Source: Megasphaera cerevisiae DSM 20462 (GTDB lineage: Bacteria; Bacillota; Negativicutes; Veillonellales; Megasphaeraceae). From it: a DNA stretch of 64,000 nt. Positions 26,941 to 35,467 of this stretch are shown here, in pieces (position 1 is the first letter of the stretch; each line of letters opens with the position of its first letter). Under the pieces are notes generated by a model. The model searched no databases and was not told the origin of the DNA. It saw nothing but the letters and a program-made list of their open reading frames with translations. The stretch is from the NCBI RefSeq assembly GCF_001045675.1, contig NZ_LEKT01000002.1, positions 90,299 through 154,298 on the forward strand. Reading direction: 5' to 3'. Position numbers and translations under genes: made by a program.

Positions 26941-28065
26941 TTACGAGACCGACGTATCCTTATTTACAGGCAGTATAATATAAAATGTAGTTCCCTTTCC
27001 CATTTGGCTTTCTGCCCGGATTGATCCGCCATGGCATAAAACAAATTGCCTAGCCAATGCCAGCCCAATACCACTGCCGCCGCTTTTTCTGCTCCGTGAT
27101 TTTTCTCCACGATAAAAATATTGAAAAATATGAGGCATATCTTCCGGTGCAATCCCATTTCCCGTATCAGCAATCAGTATCCGTACTGACGGCACAGACA
27201 TATTTCGTATTAACTGAGTTTCTATATAAATAGCACGTCCCCTATCAATATACCGGATTGCATTATTCAAAATATTATAAATTACCTGATTGATTCTATC
27301 GGTATCAATATATAAAAGCGGTATTGCATCATCAAGATTCACTGTTACCATCAGTTCTTTTTCATCGGTTAAGGGACGCAGCATACTGACAGCACGCTGT
27401 AAAAGTATGTTTACATTGCTTTCTTTTTTATGAAGAACCAATTCATTAATTTCTGCAAGAGATAAATCCCGCAGATCTTGAACAAGTCTATTAAGCCGCA
27501 GCACTTCATCCTCCATCGATAAAAAAATGGATTTATCTGCCGGAATTACATCATCAACTAAACCTTCTAAATTCCCCTGTACAATAGTCAATGGTGTACG
27601 CAGTTCATGAGCAATATTCGCAAATAAATGGCGTCGCATGGTATCATTCCGTTTTAACTGGATAGACATATCGTTGAAAGTACGTGCTAAAATCCCAACT
27701 TCATCTCGCCTGTCAATAGATACCGTCCGCCCAAGCTGTCCCGACCGAATCGTCTTAACTGCTTCTGTCAGCTCCAATAACGGCCGGGTAATCTGTGCAA
27801 CAACTACATAACTAATGCCAACACTGATCAACATCATAATCAAGCCAACCCAAATAAGAGATCGGTGAACTGACGACATAAGAATTTCTTCCGCTGGTCC
27901 CTTTGCCATGCGTTCCATACCAATCAGCATATTCATTTGCAAATAGTGCGTAAAATGATTATCCATCTGCAAATTAACCAAAAACAAAAGAACTGCAATC
28001 GTCAAAAAAAGAAGGATGAAGACCATACCAGTCAGGCGAAAAACCATACTGTTACATTTTCTCAT
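26941..28065 (-). CDS. Sensor histidine kinase
   Basis: Membrane sensor kinase of about 374 residues. Two transmembrane segments bracket a short extracytoplasmic loop. A HAMP domain follows, then the H-box ANIAHELRTPLT, N-box and G-box (DTGNGIAPED and GGSGIGLAL). Start taken at ATG 28065 after GGAGG; a TTG five codons upstream is possible. It overlaps the regulator gene by 14 nt and pairs with it. The signal is unknown; position next to copA is not proof of copper sensing. Confidence 0.85.
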   Translation of the reverse strand: MRKCNSMVFRLTGMVFILLFLTIAVLLFLVNLQMDNHFTHYLQMNMLIGMERMAKGPAEEILMSSVHRSLIWVGLIMMLISVGISYVVVAQITRPLLELTEAVKTIRSGQLGRTVSIDRRDEVGILARTFNDMSIQLKRNDTMRRHLFANIAHELRTPLTIVQGNLEGLVDDVIPADKSIFLSMEDEVLRLNRLVQDLRDLSLAEINELVLHKKESNVNILLQRAVSMLRPLTDEKELMVTVNLDDAIPLLYIDTDRINQVIYNILNNAIRYIDRGRAIYIETQLIRNMSVPSVRILIADTGNGIAPEDMPHIFQYFYRGEKSRSRKSGGSGIGLALARQFVLCHGGSIRAESQMGKGTTFYIILPVNKDTSVS

Positions 28066-28759
28066 CACTGCCTCCTGCAAATTTATACCCTATGCCATAT
28101 ACTGTCAAAATATACTGCGGATGCGTGGGATCCGGCTCTAATTTTTTTCTGAGGTTTTTCATATGTGTATCAATCGTACGTTCATACCCTTCAAAGCCAT
28201 ATCCTCCTTGTGCCCGTTCCATCAGCTGCATGCGGCTGAATACACGATCCGGTGACGTTGTAAGTACTTCCAAAATATTAAACTCTGTCGGTGTCAACAA
28301 TACAGGGCTTCCCTTCCTTAAAACAGTAAACTGTTCTTTATCAATTACCAAATCGCGAACGGTATACCGAGATAGATTTTGTATGACTTCCCCACGAGCA
28401 CGACGCAGTAATACATACACACGGGCAATCAATTCATTAGCATTAAACGGCTTGGTCACATAATCATCAGCACCAATATTTAATCCGACCAAACGGTCTG
28501 TTTCGTCATCTTTTGCAGTAAGAAAAACAATAGGAATATCACTAAACTGCCGTACCCGCCGGCATACATCAAACCCATCCATAGCTGGCATCATCAAATC
28601 AAGCAGCATAATCTGCGGTTCATGCTGCCGGAGAATTGACAAAGCCTGCACGCCATCACTGGCCGTATATACAATAAATTTTTCTCTCTCAAAATATGAA
28701 CGGAGAAGAGAATTGAGCTTATCATCATCATCAACAATAAGGATAGAATAGGGAATCAT
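28052..28759 (-). CDS. OmpR/PhoB-family response regulator
   Basis: 235-residue regulator with a receiver domain (phospho-acceptor Asp in QIMLLDLMMPAMDGFD, acidic DDDDK near the start, Lys in YVTKPF) and a C-terminal winged-helix DNA-binding domain (VLLTPTEFNILEVL, YERTIDTHMKNLRKKL). ATG start at 28759 behind GGGAGG; a GTG three codons upstream is an alternative. Translationally linked to the kinase. Confidence 0.92.
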   Translation of the reverse strand: MIPYSILIVDDDDKLNSLLRSYFEREKFIVYTASDGVQALSILRQHEPQIMLLDLMMPAMDGFDVCRRVRQFSDIPIVFLTAKDDETDRLVGLNIGADDYVTKPFNANELIARVYVLLRRARGEVIQNLSRYTVRDLVIDKEQFTVLRKGSPVLLTPTEFNILEVLTTSPDRVFSRMQLMERAQGGYGFEGYERTIDTHMKNLRKKLEPDPTHPQYILTVYGIGYKFAGGSDEKM

Positions 28760-28801
28760 GCCAAACACCTCCCGAATTAGCTTGTTATCAAATTATATAA
28801 C

Positions 28802-28908
28802 TATATGTATTGTACACCAATATACAAAAAGCGGAAACAGTTATGCTGCCCCGCTTGTACGTAATAGTACTATTTATATGAAAGACCTGGCGCCAGGTCG
28901 TTTTTTTA
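28802..28908 (+). ncRNA. Candidate small RNA ending at an orphan terminator
   Basis: On the plus strand a GACCTGGCGCCAGGTC palindrome (28885-28900) followed by seven T forms an intrinsic terminator with no plus-strand gene upstream. Two short hairpins (AAGCGG...CCGCTT and GTAC...GTAC) precede it, and AT-rich promoter-like sequence lies near 28775-28805. This could be a small RNA of about 80-100 nt divergent from the response-regulator gene, or a remnant. No coding frame of interest was seen in 28760-29088. Confidence 0.3.
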
Positions 28909-29042
28909 TGTAACTGCTTGTTTGTAATATAGTTTTCTACCAGTCTCTGCTGATACTGTCAGTATAAGAAAAATATATAAAGAAATAATGAGTAAATTGT
29001 GAAGAAATGATGAAGATCATCAAACTATCTTCTATCAAGAAC

Positions 29043-29082
29043 AGCCAAGCAATATGTTTCACGTGAAACATATTGCTTGGCT
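29043..29082. promoter_or_regulatory. 40-bp perfect palindrome centred on parS
   Basis: A perfect parS (TGTTTCACGTGAAACA, 29055-29070) is the core of a perfect palindrome whose outer arms are AGCCAAGCAATA and its complement. It lies 6 nt after the panD stop. In RNA it would form a 20-bp hairpin without a T-run; in DNA it offers a ParB site with extended symmetry. Confidence 0.9.
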
Positions 29083-29088
29083 GGATTG

Positions 29089-29472
29089 CTATAAAATTTG
29101 ATTCTGATATTCCCCTGTACGTATTTCACAAACTGTATTGCTGCCGTCTACCATGACAACAATAGGACGATACGCCGCCGCTTCCTTTTCATCCATAAAT
29201 ACATAAGCCATAATAATAACCGTATCTCCAGGCTGTACCCAACGTGCTGCTGCCCCATTCAGGCAAATAACTCCTGAACCTCTGACTCCCGGAATCACGT
29301 ATGTTTCTAATCGGGCACCATTATTATTATTTACAATCTGTACCCGTTCATTTGCTACCATGTGTGCTTTTTCCATCAGCCACTCATCAATCGTAATACT
29401 TCCCATATATTGCAAATTTGCCTCCGTAACGGTAGCACAATGAATCTTTGATTTTAGTAAATTTAAAATCAT
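29089..29472 (-). CDS. panD: Aspartate 1-decarboxylase precursor
   Basis: Makes beta-alanine for pantothenate from L-aspartate. 127 residues, the usual length for the self-cleaving pyruvoyl enzyme. The cleavage site Gly24-Ser25 in YMGSITIDE is intact, so Ser25 would become the pyruvoyl group; [12 protein letters not shown] and the GDTVII segment are as expected. It overlaps panC by 4 nt and is downstream in the same transcript. Confidence 0.96.
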   Translation of the reverse strand: MILNLLKSKIHCATVTEANLQYMGSITIDEWLMEKAHMVANERVQIVNNNNGARLETYVIPGVRGSGVICLNGAAARWVQPGDTVIIMAYVFMDEKEAAAYRPIVVMVDGSNTVCEIRTGEYQNQIL

Positions 29473-30326
29473 TTTATACCCTCTCCTAAAATCACATTAT
29501 CAATTAATCTTGTTTCTCCAATTTTGACAGCAATTGCCAGCAAACTTGTTTCCCGCACAGTGTGAATAGGTGCCAATGCAGGAAAAGAAAACAACTCCAC
29601 GTAATCAATAACAGCCATTTTTTCTGTATGGAGTGAGTCAATTACTGTTTTTTTCAATATTTCAACATCTCGTTCTCCCAGTGCATACGCCAACTGTGCT
29701 TTCTTCAAACTTTGAGATAAAATCAATGCTGTCTTTTTTTCAGAAGGTGATAGATACGCATTGCGGGAACTGCGAGCCAGACCGCTCTTTTCCCGAACGA
29801 TGGGAACCATATTGATATGCACAGGTATATTCAAATCTTGAACAAACCGGCGAATAATAACAACCTGCTGCGCATCCTTTTGCCCAAAGAACGCTTCATC
29901 TGCCAAGGTAATATGTATAAGTTTTGTAACAACCGTGGCTACGCCTCGAAAATGGACGGGCCGCTGCGCACCGCAAAGACAGTGCGTAATATCTCCCTCA
30001 ACCTGGACATATGTGCAATATCCATTAGGATACATCTCTGCCGGTTCCGGATGAAAAACAGCATCAACGCCAACGCTTTCCAATTTTTTACAATCTTCTT
30101 CAAAACGGCGTGGATACGCATCATAATCCTCATTAGGTCCGAATTGAGTTGGATTGACAAATACAGAAGCAATCACAATATCACATGCCGCCTTTGCCGT
30201 TCGCATCAACGCCAAATGGCCTTCATGAAGTGCCCCCATCGTCGGTACCAAGCCAATAACACAATTCTTTTTTTTCATAAATTCCGCAAAATTCTGCATA
30301 TCCTTCACAACAGAAAAACACTTCAT
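29469..30326 (-). CDS. panC: Pantothenate synthetase
   Basis: Joins pantoate and beta-alanine with ATP to give pantothenate. 285 residues with the HIGH-like [22 protein letters not shown] and the KMSKS-like [17 protein letters not shown] with AAGGAG 11 nt upstream. It lies with panD and downstream of a PanS-like transporter gene, but panB and panE are not in the window. Confidence 0.96.
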   Translation of the reverse strand: MKCFSVVKDMQNFAEFMKKKNCVIGLVPTMGALHEGHLALMRTAKAACDIVIASVFVNPTQFGPNEDYDAYPRRFEEDCKKLESVGVDAVFHPEPAEMYPNGYCTYVQVEGDITHCLCGAQRPVHFRGVATVVTKLIHITLADEAFFGQKDAQQVVIIRRFVQDLNIPVHINMVPIVREKSGLARSSRNAYLSPSEKKTALILSQSLKKAQLAYALGERDVEILKKTVIDSLHTEKMAVIDYVELFSFPALAPIHTVRETSLLAIAVKIGETRLIDNVILGEGIK

Positions 30327-30366
30327 TATACATGATACTCCTTTATAAATAGAATACGCAATTTTC

Positions 30367-31308
30367 TCAGCGAACTGCTGCTACCTTTAATTTTTCTTCT
30401 TTTTTATCATAATAATTAGCAAGAAGAGATCCTGAAATATTCTGCCAAACGCTGAAAATAGCGCCCGGTATCGCTGCCGCCGGATTAAAATACATAACCG
30501 CCAACGACGCCGCCATTCCTGAATTCTGCATGCCTACTTCAATCGCCACTGTGCGGGATTTTTTTGAATTCAAATGAAATATTCGCGCCATACCATATCC
30601 TAAAGCTAACCCAAATAAATTATGCAGAACAACGAGAGCTGCCATCAGCAAGCCCACTTCAATCAATTGAGATGCTCCCATTGCTACAACTCCGCCGACA
30701 AGAAAAATAATGGTAACCACAGACACTACCGGCATGAGCGGCAACATCCGTTCAACAGTCCGCCGGAAAAAATGATGTGCTGCAAGTCCCAGAACCACGG
30801 GCAGCAGCACCATTTCTGCAATAGAAACAGCCATCCCTGAAAAAGATACATCAATCCATGCATCTGCCAATACCCACGTCAAAGCCGGTGTAGCCAACGG
30901 CGCCAGCAACGTCGTTGTCATCGTCATGGCAACAGATAAAGCAACATCTCCCTTAGCTAAATATGAAATTACATTGGATGCCGTTCCCCCCGGACAGGTT
31001 CCCACCAAAATAACTCCAATTGCCAGCTCCGGCGGCAGTGCAAACAGCCACACCAACAGCCATGCTACCATCGGCATAATAAAAAACTGCGCAATTACCC
31101 CCAGCAAAACTTCCCAGGGGTGCTTCAGTATCGATTGAAAATCCCGCAGCGTCAACGTCATGCCCATACCAAACATCACAAGCCCCAGCAGCCAAGGTAC
31201 ATATGGCCCAATCCAGATCAGCATTTGGGGTCGTACCGCTCCTATTGCGCCAATCAAAATGACAAACAGGGCCATGTTATGTACCAAAAAAGTACAACAC
31301 TTTTTCAA
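30367..31308 (-). CDS. BASS-family transporter, PanS-like (predicted ketopantoate/pantoate uptake)
   Basis: A 313-residue membrane protein with about ten hydrophobic segments. GMGMTLTLRDF, CPGGTASNVISYLAKGDVALSV and VEVGMQNSGMAASL-like segments mark the bile acid:sodium symporter superfamily; Salmonella PanS in this family imports ketopantoate. The 40-nt gap to panC makes a single transcript likely, and lack of panB/panE nearby fits precursor uptake (inference). Start is TTG (31308) behind AGGGAGG. A leader with terminator precedes it. Confidence 0.85.
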   Translation of the reverse strand: MKKCCTFLVHNMALFVILIGAIGAVRPQMLIWIGPYVPWLLGLVMFGMGMTLTLRDFQSILKHPWEVLLGVIAQFFIMPMVAWLLVWLFALPPELAIGVILVGTCPGGTASNVISYLAKGDVALSVAMTMTTTLLAPLATPALTWVLADAWIDVSFSGMAVSIAEMVLLPVVLGLAAHHFFRRTVERMLPLMPVVSVVTIIFLVGGVVAMGASQLIEVGLLMAALVVLHNLFGLALGYGMARIFHLNSKKSRTVAIEVGMQNSGMAASLAVMYFNPAAAIPGAIFSVWQNISGSLLANYYDKKEEKLKVAAVR

Positions 31309-31336
31309 AATAAAACCTCCCTATATACTATTGGGC

Positions 31337-31572
31337 AAAAGAAAACAAAAACGCCTTCCGGAAAACCGAAAGGCGTACGCACAGCAGTACAAACATCAAA
31401 AAGCACAGCGGTCACTTTATTTCACGATCAAAAAAACTATAGTAACCTGCAACGCTATGAGGAGTATCTGTGTCTGTCTCGGTCTGTCGGGATCCAAGCA
31501 GATGATGTTCCATCGTATATAAAACAATCCGAAAAAAGTATAACTCACAAATGTGATGTCATCTTTTGCCTA
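31337..31572 (-). promoter_or_regulatory. Structured leader with attenuator upstream of the PanS-like gene
   Basis: Minus-strand TTGCTT (31607-31602), 17 nt, TAAGAT (31584-31579) would start RNA near 31572. About 200 nt on, an 11-bp stem (31351-31361 with 31366-31376, one G-U) with TTTT loop is followed by a T-run, just before the ribosome site of the transporter. The upstream part can pair AGATGA with TCATCT and CGGG with CCCG. No other minus-strand gene needs this terminator. I could not match it to a known riboswitch class. Confidence 0.55.
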
Positions 31573-31710
31573 GCCCGTATCTTATCACATTTATGCATAA
31601 TAAGCAAGGAACTTTTATTTTCTTTGATATATTTTTCTACTCATAAATTTTTTTTCTGAGGTGATTAAAATATTACTCATTAAAGGACTTCGAAATGATT
31701 ATTTATCCAT

Positions 31711-31957
31711 TTATTCATAGCCCCGCAAACCGCAGAAGTATTGTAGATAGGGATTTTTCTTAATTGGTTCGACGATTTCTGCATCCGAATACCCTTATTC
31801 AATTTGAATGAGCAACGCGCCTAATGCCATTTGGGCAGACTTCGCTACATGACCCTTGGATTCTTTGAACAGTTTTTTATATTTCTTTTCTACCAGATCC
31901 TATGGGATGAATTCCGCTGTTTTAATCCAGCGGTTGTGCGGATTCCCAAGGGTTGGT
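31711..31957 (-). pseudogene. Decayed transposase fragment (DUF772/IS1182-like N-terminal part)
   Basis: A minus frame reads NRWIKTAEFIP, a stop where Trp is expected (31900-31902), then DLVEKKYKKLFKESKGHVAK, MALGALLIQ, another stop (31795-31797), then IVEPIKKNPYLQYFCGLRGYE. This matches the conserved start of IS1182-type DUF772 transposases. The three stops lie in one frame, and the catalytic part is missing. No terminal repeats were found. Confidence 0.75.
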
Positions 31958-31998
31958 TAAAATATTCGAAGGAACGTTGTTTAGAAGGGGTTTTATAC

Positions 31999-32328
31999 AT
32001 GTTATATCACCTGTGTGCAAAGATTTTGAGCTATCTTACACTATACTTATACATTTATACTACGGAATATTGTAGTAATGCACTGTATGGGTTTATGCAG
32101 CACTCATTATGTACATTGTTTTTCTCTTCTATATGCCGAAAAAACACAGCCTTTTGGACTACCTTGGTCGGTATCCTTGGTTTGTTTGCCTGGCAGCTGA
32201 TTCCAGCCATTCGTTTTCTTCCTCATGTCATTTATTTTGAATGGCTCATTTGTGTTATCACCTTACTTATCGTCCGCATCATCGATACGACACCTATCAT
32301 CCCGCCAGTCTGCAAACAAGACGACTAA
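31999..32328 (+). CDS. Small membrane protein of unknown function
   Basis: A 109-residue predicted membrane protein from ATG 31999, with GAAGGGG 9 nt before it. It has three hydrophobic segments (roughly 5-20, 52-70 and 80-98), two N-terminal cysteines and a Pro-rich tail IIDTTPIIPPVCKQDD. No family recognised. A longer frame starting at 31831 runs over the transposase relic in antisense and has no ribosome site. Isolated between mobile-element remains and the binding-protein terminator, so it could be spurious or decayed. Confidence 0.4.
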   Translation: MLYHLCAKILSYLTLYLYIYTTEYCSNALYGFMQHSLCTLFFSSICRKNTAFWTTLVGILGLFAWQLIPAIRFLPHVIYFEWLICVITLLIVRIIDTTPIIPPVCKQDD

Positions 32329-32444
32329 AACATTCAAAACGGAGAACTCAGCGGGTCATTAGTAATCATGCATTGTGTCCTGCTGTCACGCGCATAGTCA
32401 ACTTGCACCACCAAATTACGTTCCATACGGGCATACCATACATA

Positions 32445-32484
32445 AAAATTCCCTGCAGTCAACAATACCGCTGCAGGGAATTTT
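32445..32484 (-). terminator. Terminator after the amino-acid binding protein
   Basis: Perfect 14-bp stem AAAATTCCCTGCAG / CTGCAGGGAATTTT with a 12-nt loop, 11 nt past the gene stop on the minus strand. Confidence 0.9.
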
Positions 32485-32495
32485 CATACTATATG

Positions 32496-33311
32496 CTATT
32501 TACTTAATGCATCTTCTGCCGTTGTCGGAAGTATGGGAACTGCCGAATGGAACCATTTTTCGTATATTTTCTGATATTCACCATTTTCTTTCAACTTAGC
32601 CATCGCCGCATTGACCTGCTTTTGCAATTCTGTATCTTTTTTATTCATAGCAAAAGCCAAATATTCGGACTTCGTATCTGGAATAGGAATGACATCAAAT
32701 TTCCCTTTCCCATCCTGCGATACAAAATAATCAGCAACCGGCTTATCAATAATCGCTGCTGGCGAGCCCCCAACCTGCAGTTCCATAATAGCTTCTGCAT
32801 TACTGTCAAATTGTTTATTGGCAATCCCCTTCGCCTCTGCGTAATCAGCCCCTGTCGTCCCCAATTGGACAGCAATTGTTTTGCCTTTCAGATCATTGAT
32901 AGATTGAATGCCGCTGTTTTTTGGTGTGAGAATCACCAGCTTTGATTCGTAAAAGGGGGCTGAAAATAAAACCTTTGAAGCCCGGTCCTTTGTCATCGTC
33001 ATCCCGGCCGCAGCAATATCCATATCCCCCTGCTGAATAATCGGAATAATCCCTGAAAATGGAATATTATTATATTCTATAGTACGGCCCATTTCTTTGG
33101 CAATTGCACGGATTAAATCCATTTCAAATCCTTTGTATTCTGAAGACTGATCATTGTCTTTAAATTCAAAAGGTACAAAAGTCGCGTTAGTAGCAACTCG
33201 CAGAGGCTTATTCTGATCTGCCTCGGCAGTTTTACTGCTGCCGCAGCCTGCTAAAACAAAAACAGTCAATACGCCGGCCAATATACATGATATACTTTTT
33301 GCAAACTTCAT
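32496..33311 (-). CDS. Amino acid ABC transporter substrate-binding lipoprotein
   Basis: A 271-residue polar amino-acid binding protein of the SBP_bac_3 (GlnH/HisJ-like) family. Lipobox VLAGC puts the anchored Cys at 23; the mature part begins PLRVATNATFVPFEFKD and contains FEMDLIRAIAKEMG and GDMDIAAAGMTMTKDRA, all typical. AGGAGG precedes the ATG. No permease or ATPase lies adjacent and it has its own terminator, so it must work with a transporter encoded elsewhere. Ligand not predictable (Gln, Arg, His or cystine class). Confidence 0.9.
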   Translation of the reverse strand: MKFAKSISCILAGVLTVFVLAGCGSSKTAEADQNKPLRVATNATFVPFEFKDNDQSSEYKGFEMDLIRAIAKEMGRTIEYNNIPFSGIIPIIQQGDMDIAAAGMTMTKDRASKVLFSAPFYESKLVILTPKNSGIQSINDLKGKTIAVQLGTTGADYAEAKGIANKQFDSNAEAIMELQVGGSPAAIIDKPVADYFVSQDGKGKFDVIPIPDTKSEYLAFAMNKKDTELQKQVNAAMAKLKENGEYQKIYEKWFHSAVPILPTTAEDALSK

Positions 33312-33447
33312 AATGAATCCTCCTAATATGTAATTGAATATATAATAAAAATTAAGTATAATTATAGCTCATTTTTTTTCAAAAGTCTATTTTTTATTTA
33401 ATATATATGTATATAGATGCATTTATTTGTAAAATCATTACCCTTAA

Positions 33448-33489
33448 TAAAAAAAATAGGACTGCAGTATCCGCACTGCCGCCCTATTA
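33448..33489 (-). terminator. Terminator after ptsI
   Basis: Minus-strand stem AATAGG...GGCAGT / ACTGC...CCTATT with small internal bulges, followed by eight or more T. It ends the fruR-fruK-fruA-ptsH-ptsI run. Confidence 0.8.
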
Positions 33490-33507
33490 TCAATCCGTAG
33501 TATATAG

Positions 33508-35142
33508 TTATGCTTTATTTAAATCCAGAGAGCGTATTTTTTCGCGCAGCGGCAAAACCGCCGGCGGACTAACGGATAATTCATCAACCCCCATACGCAG
33601 AAACGTTTCTGTCAGCGTAAGATCCGCCCCCAACTCGCCACATATACCAACCCATATTCCGGCCTTATGGCCATTTTCTATTGTTTGCTGAATAAGCCGC
33701 AGAACCGCAGGGTGATGAGAATCAAAAAAAGCATCTAGTGCCGTCTGCTGGCGATCAATTGCCAAGGTATACTGCGTTAGGTCATTAGACCCAATGCTGA
33801 AAAAATCAACTTCTTTTGCCAGTTCGTCACTCATAACCGCAGATGCCGGTGTCTCTACCATAATGCCGACCTCCATATCCTTGTCATAAGCAATGGCTTT
33901 TTCATCTAATTCTATTTGAACTTCTTCCAAAATTTTTTTTGCCTTCCGTACCTCTGCAACGGAAATAATCATCGGAAACATAATGGCAAGCTTACCAAAA
34001 GCCGAGGCCCGGCACAACGCCCGGAGCTGTGTTTTAAACAAATCCGGCCGGGTCAGACAAATCCGAATAGCCCGCATACCCATCGCGGGATTAACCTCCG
34101 GTGCCAGATCAAAATAATCAACCTGCTTATCTGCACCGATATCCAGCGTGCGAATTACCGCCGTTTTCCCTTCCAATACCTCCAACGTCTTTTTATAGGC
34201 TTCAAACTGTTGTTCTTCCGTTGGATAATCGCTGTTTTCCAAGTACAAAAATTCACTGCGGAACAGTCCGATCCCTTCAGCATCATTCGCTAACACCTGC
34301 GGCAGATTTCCCGGGTTGCCAATATTGGCAAAAAGCTTGATGACTCTGCCGTCTCTGGTAACGGTCGGTACATGCCGCACTTGTTCTAAACGTGCTTTGC
34401 ATGCCTTTTCTTCCTGCTGTTTTATCCGCATTTGCGACAACGTATCTTCATCCGGATCAATATACACCATGCCGGTAAGACCATCTATGATTGCCATCAA
34501 GCCATCTACATCATTATGTAATTGATTACCTGTATTGACGACAGCAGCAATCCCCAGCGTCCTAGCCAGTATTGCCGTATGTGAATTCGTACTTCCAGAA
34601 GAAGTAACAAAACCAAGTATTCTATCTGTATCAAGCTGCAGCGTTTCACTTGGAGCCAAATCATCAGCAGCAATAATGACATGATCATATTTACTGAAAT
34701 CAATTCCTGCGCCGCCGCAGAGCTGCTGTTCCACCCGGCGGGAAATATCAAGGACGTCAGCGGCCCGAGCCTGCATATAGGCGTCCTCCATATGACGAAA
34801 CATATCAGCCAGTTCCTGCGCAGTTTGATCGACAGCCGCTTCTGCATTTATCTTGCCGTTACGGATTTTTTCTTCAACGGAATCAACATAGTCATCATCC
34901 TCCAGCATCATCTGATGTACTTCAAATACCGCCGCCTGTTCTTCACCAACCTTTTGAACAGCTTTATCATACAGCCCTTTTAGTTGTTCAATTGATTCAT
35001 CTCGTGCTTTTTGAAAACGAATTACTTCCACTTCCGGATTTTCGACAGTATGGGACGCTGTAGATATAGTATTACGGTGAAACAGCGCCAGCGGTCCAAT
35101 GGTAATGCCAGCAAACACGCTTTTTCCTTTTAACGTCAGCAT
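33508..35142 (-). CDS. ptsI: Phosphoenolpyruvate-protein phosphotransferase (Enzyme I)
   Basis: Takes phosphate from PEP and passes it to HPr. 544 residues, slightly shorter than the usual 570. The phosphohistidine is in GSTNSHTAILAR, the PEP-binding region has GLFRSEFLYL and RTLDIGADKQ, and the C-terminal SIGSNDLTQY and GICGELGAD motifs are intact. It follows ptsH by 21 nt, at the end of a fructose operon, so general PTS proteins are co-expressed with fruA here. Confidence 0.96.
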   Translation of the reverse strand: MLTLKGKSVFAGITIGPLALFHRNTISTASHTVENPEVEVIRFQKARDESIEQLKGLYDKAVQKVGEEQAAVFEVHQMMLEDDDYVDSVEEKIRNGKINAEAAVDQTAQELADMFRHMEDAYMQARAADVLDISRRVEQQLCGGAGIDFSKYDHVIIAADDLAPSETLQLDTDRILGFVTSSGSTNSHTAILARTLGIAAVVNTGNQLHNDVDGLMAIIDGLTGMVYIDPDEDTLSQMRIKQQEEKACKARLEQVRHVPTVTRDGRVIKLFANIGNPGNLPQVLANDAEGIGLFRSEFLYLENSDYPTEEQQFEAYKKTLEVLEGKTAVIRTLDIGADKQVDYFDLAPEVNPAMGMRAIRICLTRPDLFKTQLRALCRASAFGKLAIMFPMIISVAEVRKAKKILEEVQIELDEKAIAYDKDMEVGIMVETPASAVMSDELAKEVDFFSIGSNDLTQYTLAIDRQQTALDAFFDSHHPAVLRLIQQTIENGHKAGIWVGICGELGADLTLTETFLRMGVDELSVSPPAVLPLREKIRSLDLNKA

Positions 35143-35163
35143 GCATATCCCTCCTTACAGAAA

Positions 35164-35421
35164 TCAGAAATTTTCTCTGAGAAAGACTTCAATGGCTGCT
35201 GCTGCCGTTTCTTCGTCAGCGCCTTCTACCTGAACGGTAACCGCTTCCCCTTGTTTAACTCCCAACGCCATAACCGTAAATATTTTTTTCAGATCCCCCT
35301 TACGTGCACCTTTAAAAACTTGAATCGTAGATTCATATTTTTTAGCTTCTTTGACAAGGAGGCCTGCCGGACGGGCATGAATTCCCTGTGGATCAGTTAT
35401 TGTAAATTCAAATTTTTTCAT
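35164..35421 (-). CDS. ptsH: Phosphocarrier protein HPr lacking Ser46
   Basis: Small PTS carrier of 85 residues from ATG 35421 (AGGAG 8 nt before; an upstream in-frame ATG is less likely). His15 in GIHARPAG is intact for transfer from Enzyme I to EIIA. In the regulatory loop DLKKIFTVMALGV, the position of the HPr-kinase serine is Lys46, so Ser phosphorylation and classical CcpA co-repression are not possible with this protein. A second HPr elsewhere cannot be excluded. Confidence 0.93.
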   Translation of the reverse strand: MKKFEFTITDPQGIHARPAGLLVKEAKKYESTIQVFKGARKGDLKKIFTVMALGVKQGEAVTVQVEGADEETAAAAIEVFLRENF

Positions 35422-35467
35422 AATACGTTCTCCTCTCAACTAGGTATCTGCTTAATAATCAAATGCC

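Noticed and set aside
31337..31660. T-box, SAM, TPP, cobalamin or THF riboswitch upstream of the PanS-like gene
   Set aside because: None of the recalled core motifs of these classes is present; left as unassigned.
31831..31998. N-terminal extension of the small membrane protein frame
   Set aside because: It lies antisense to the transposase relic and lacks a ribosome site; the ATG at 31999 is preferred.
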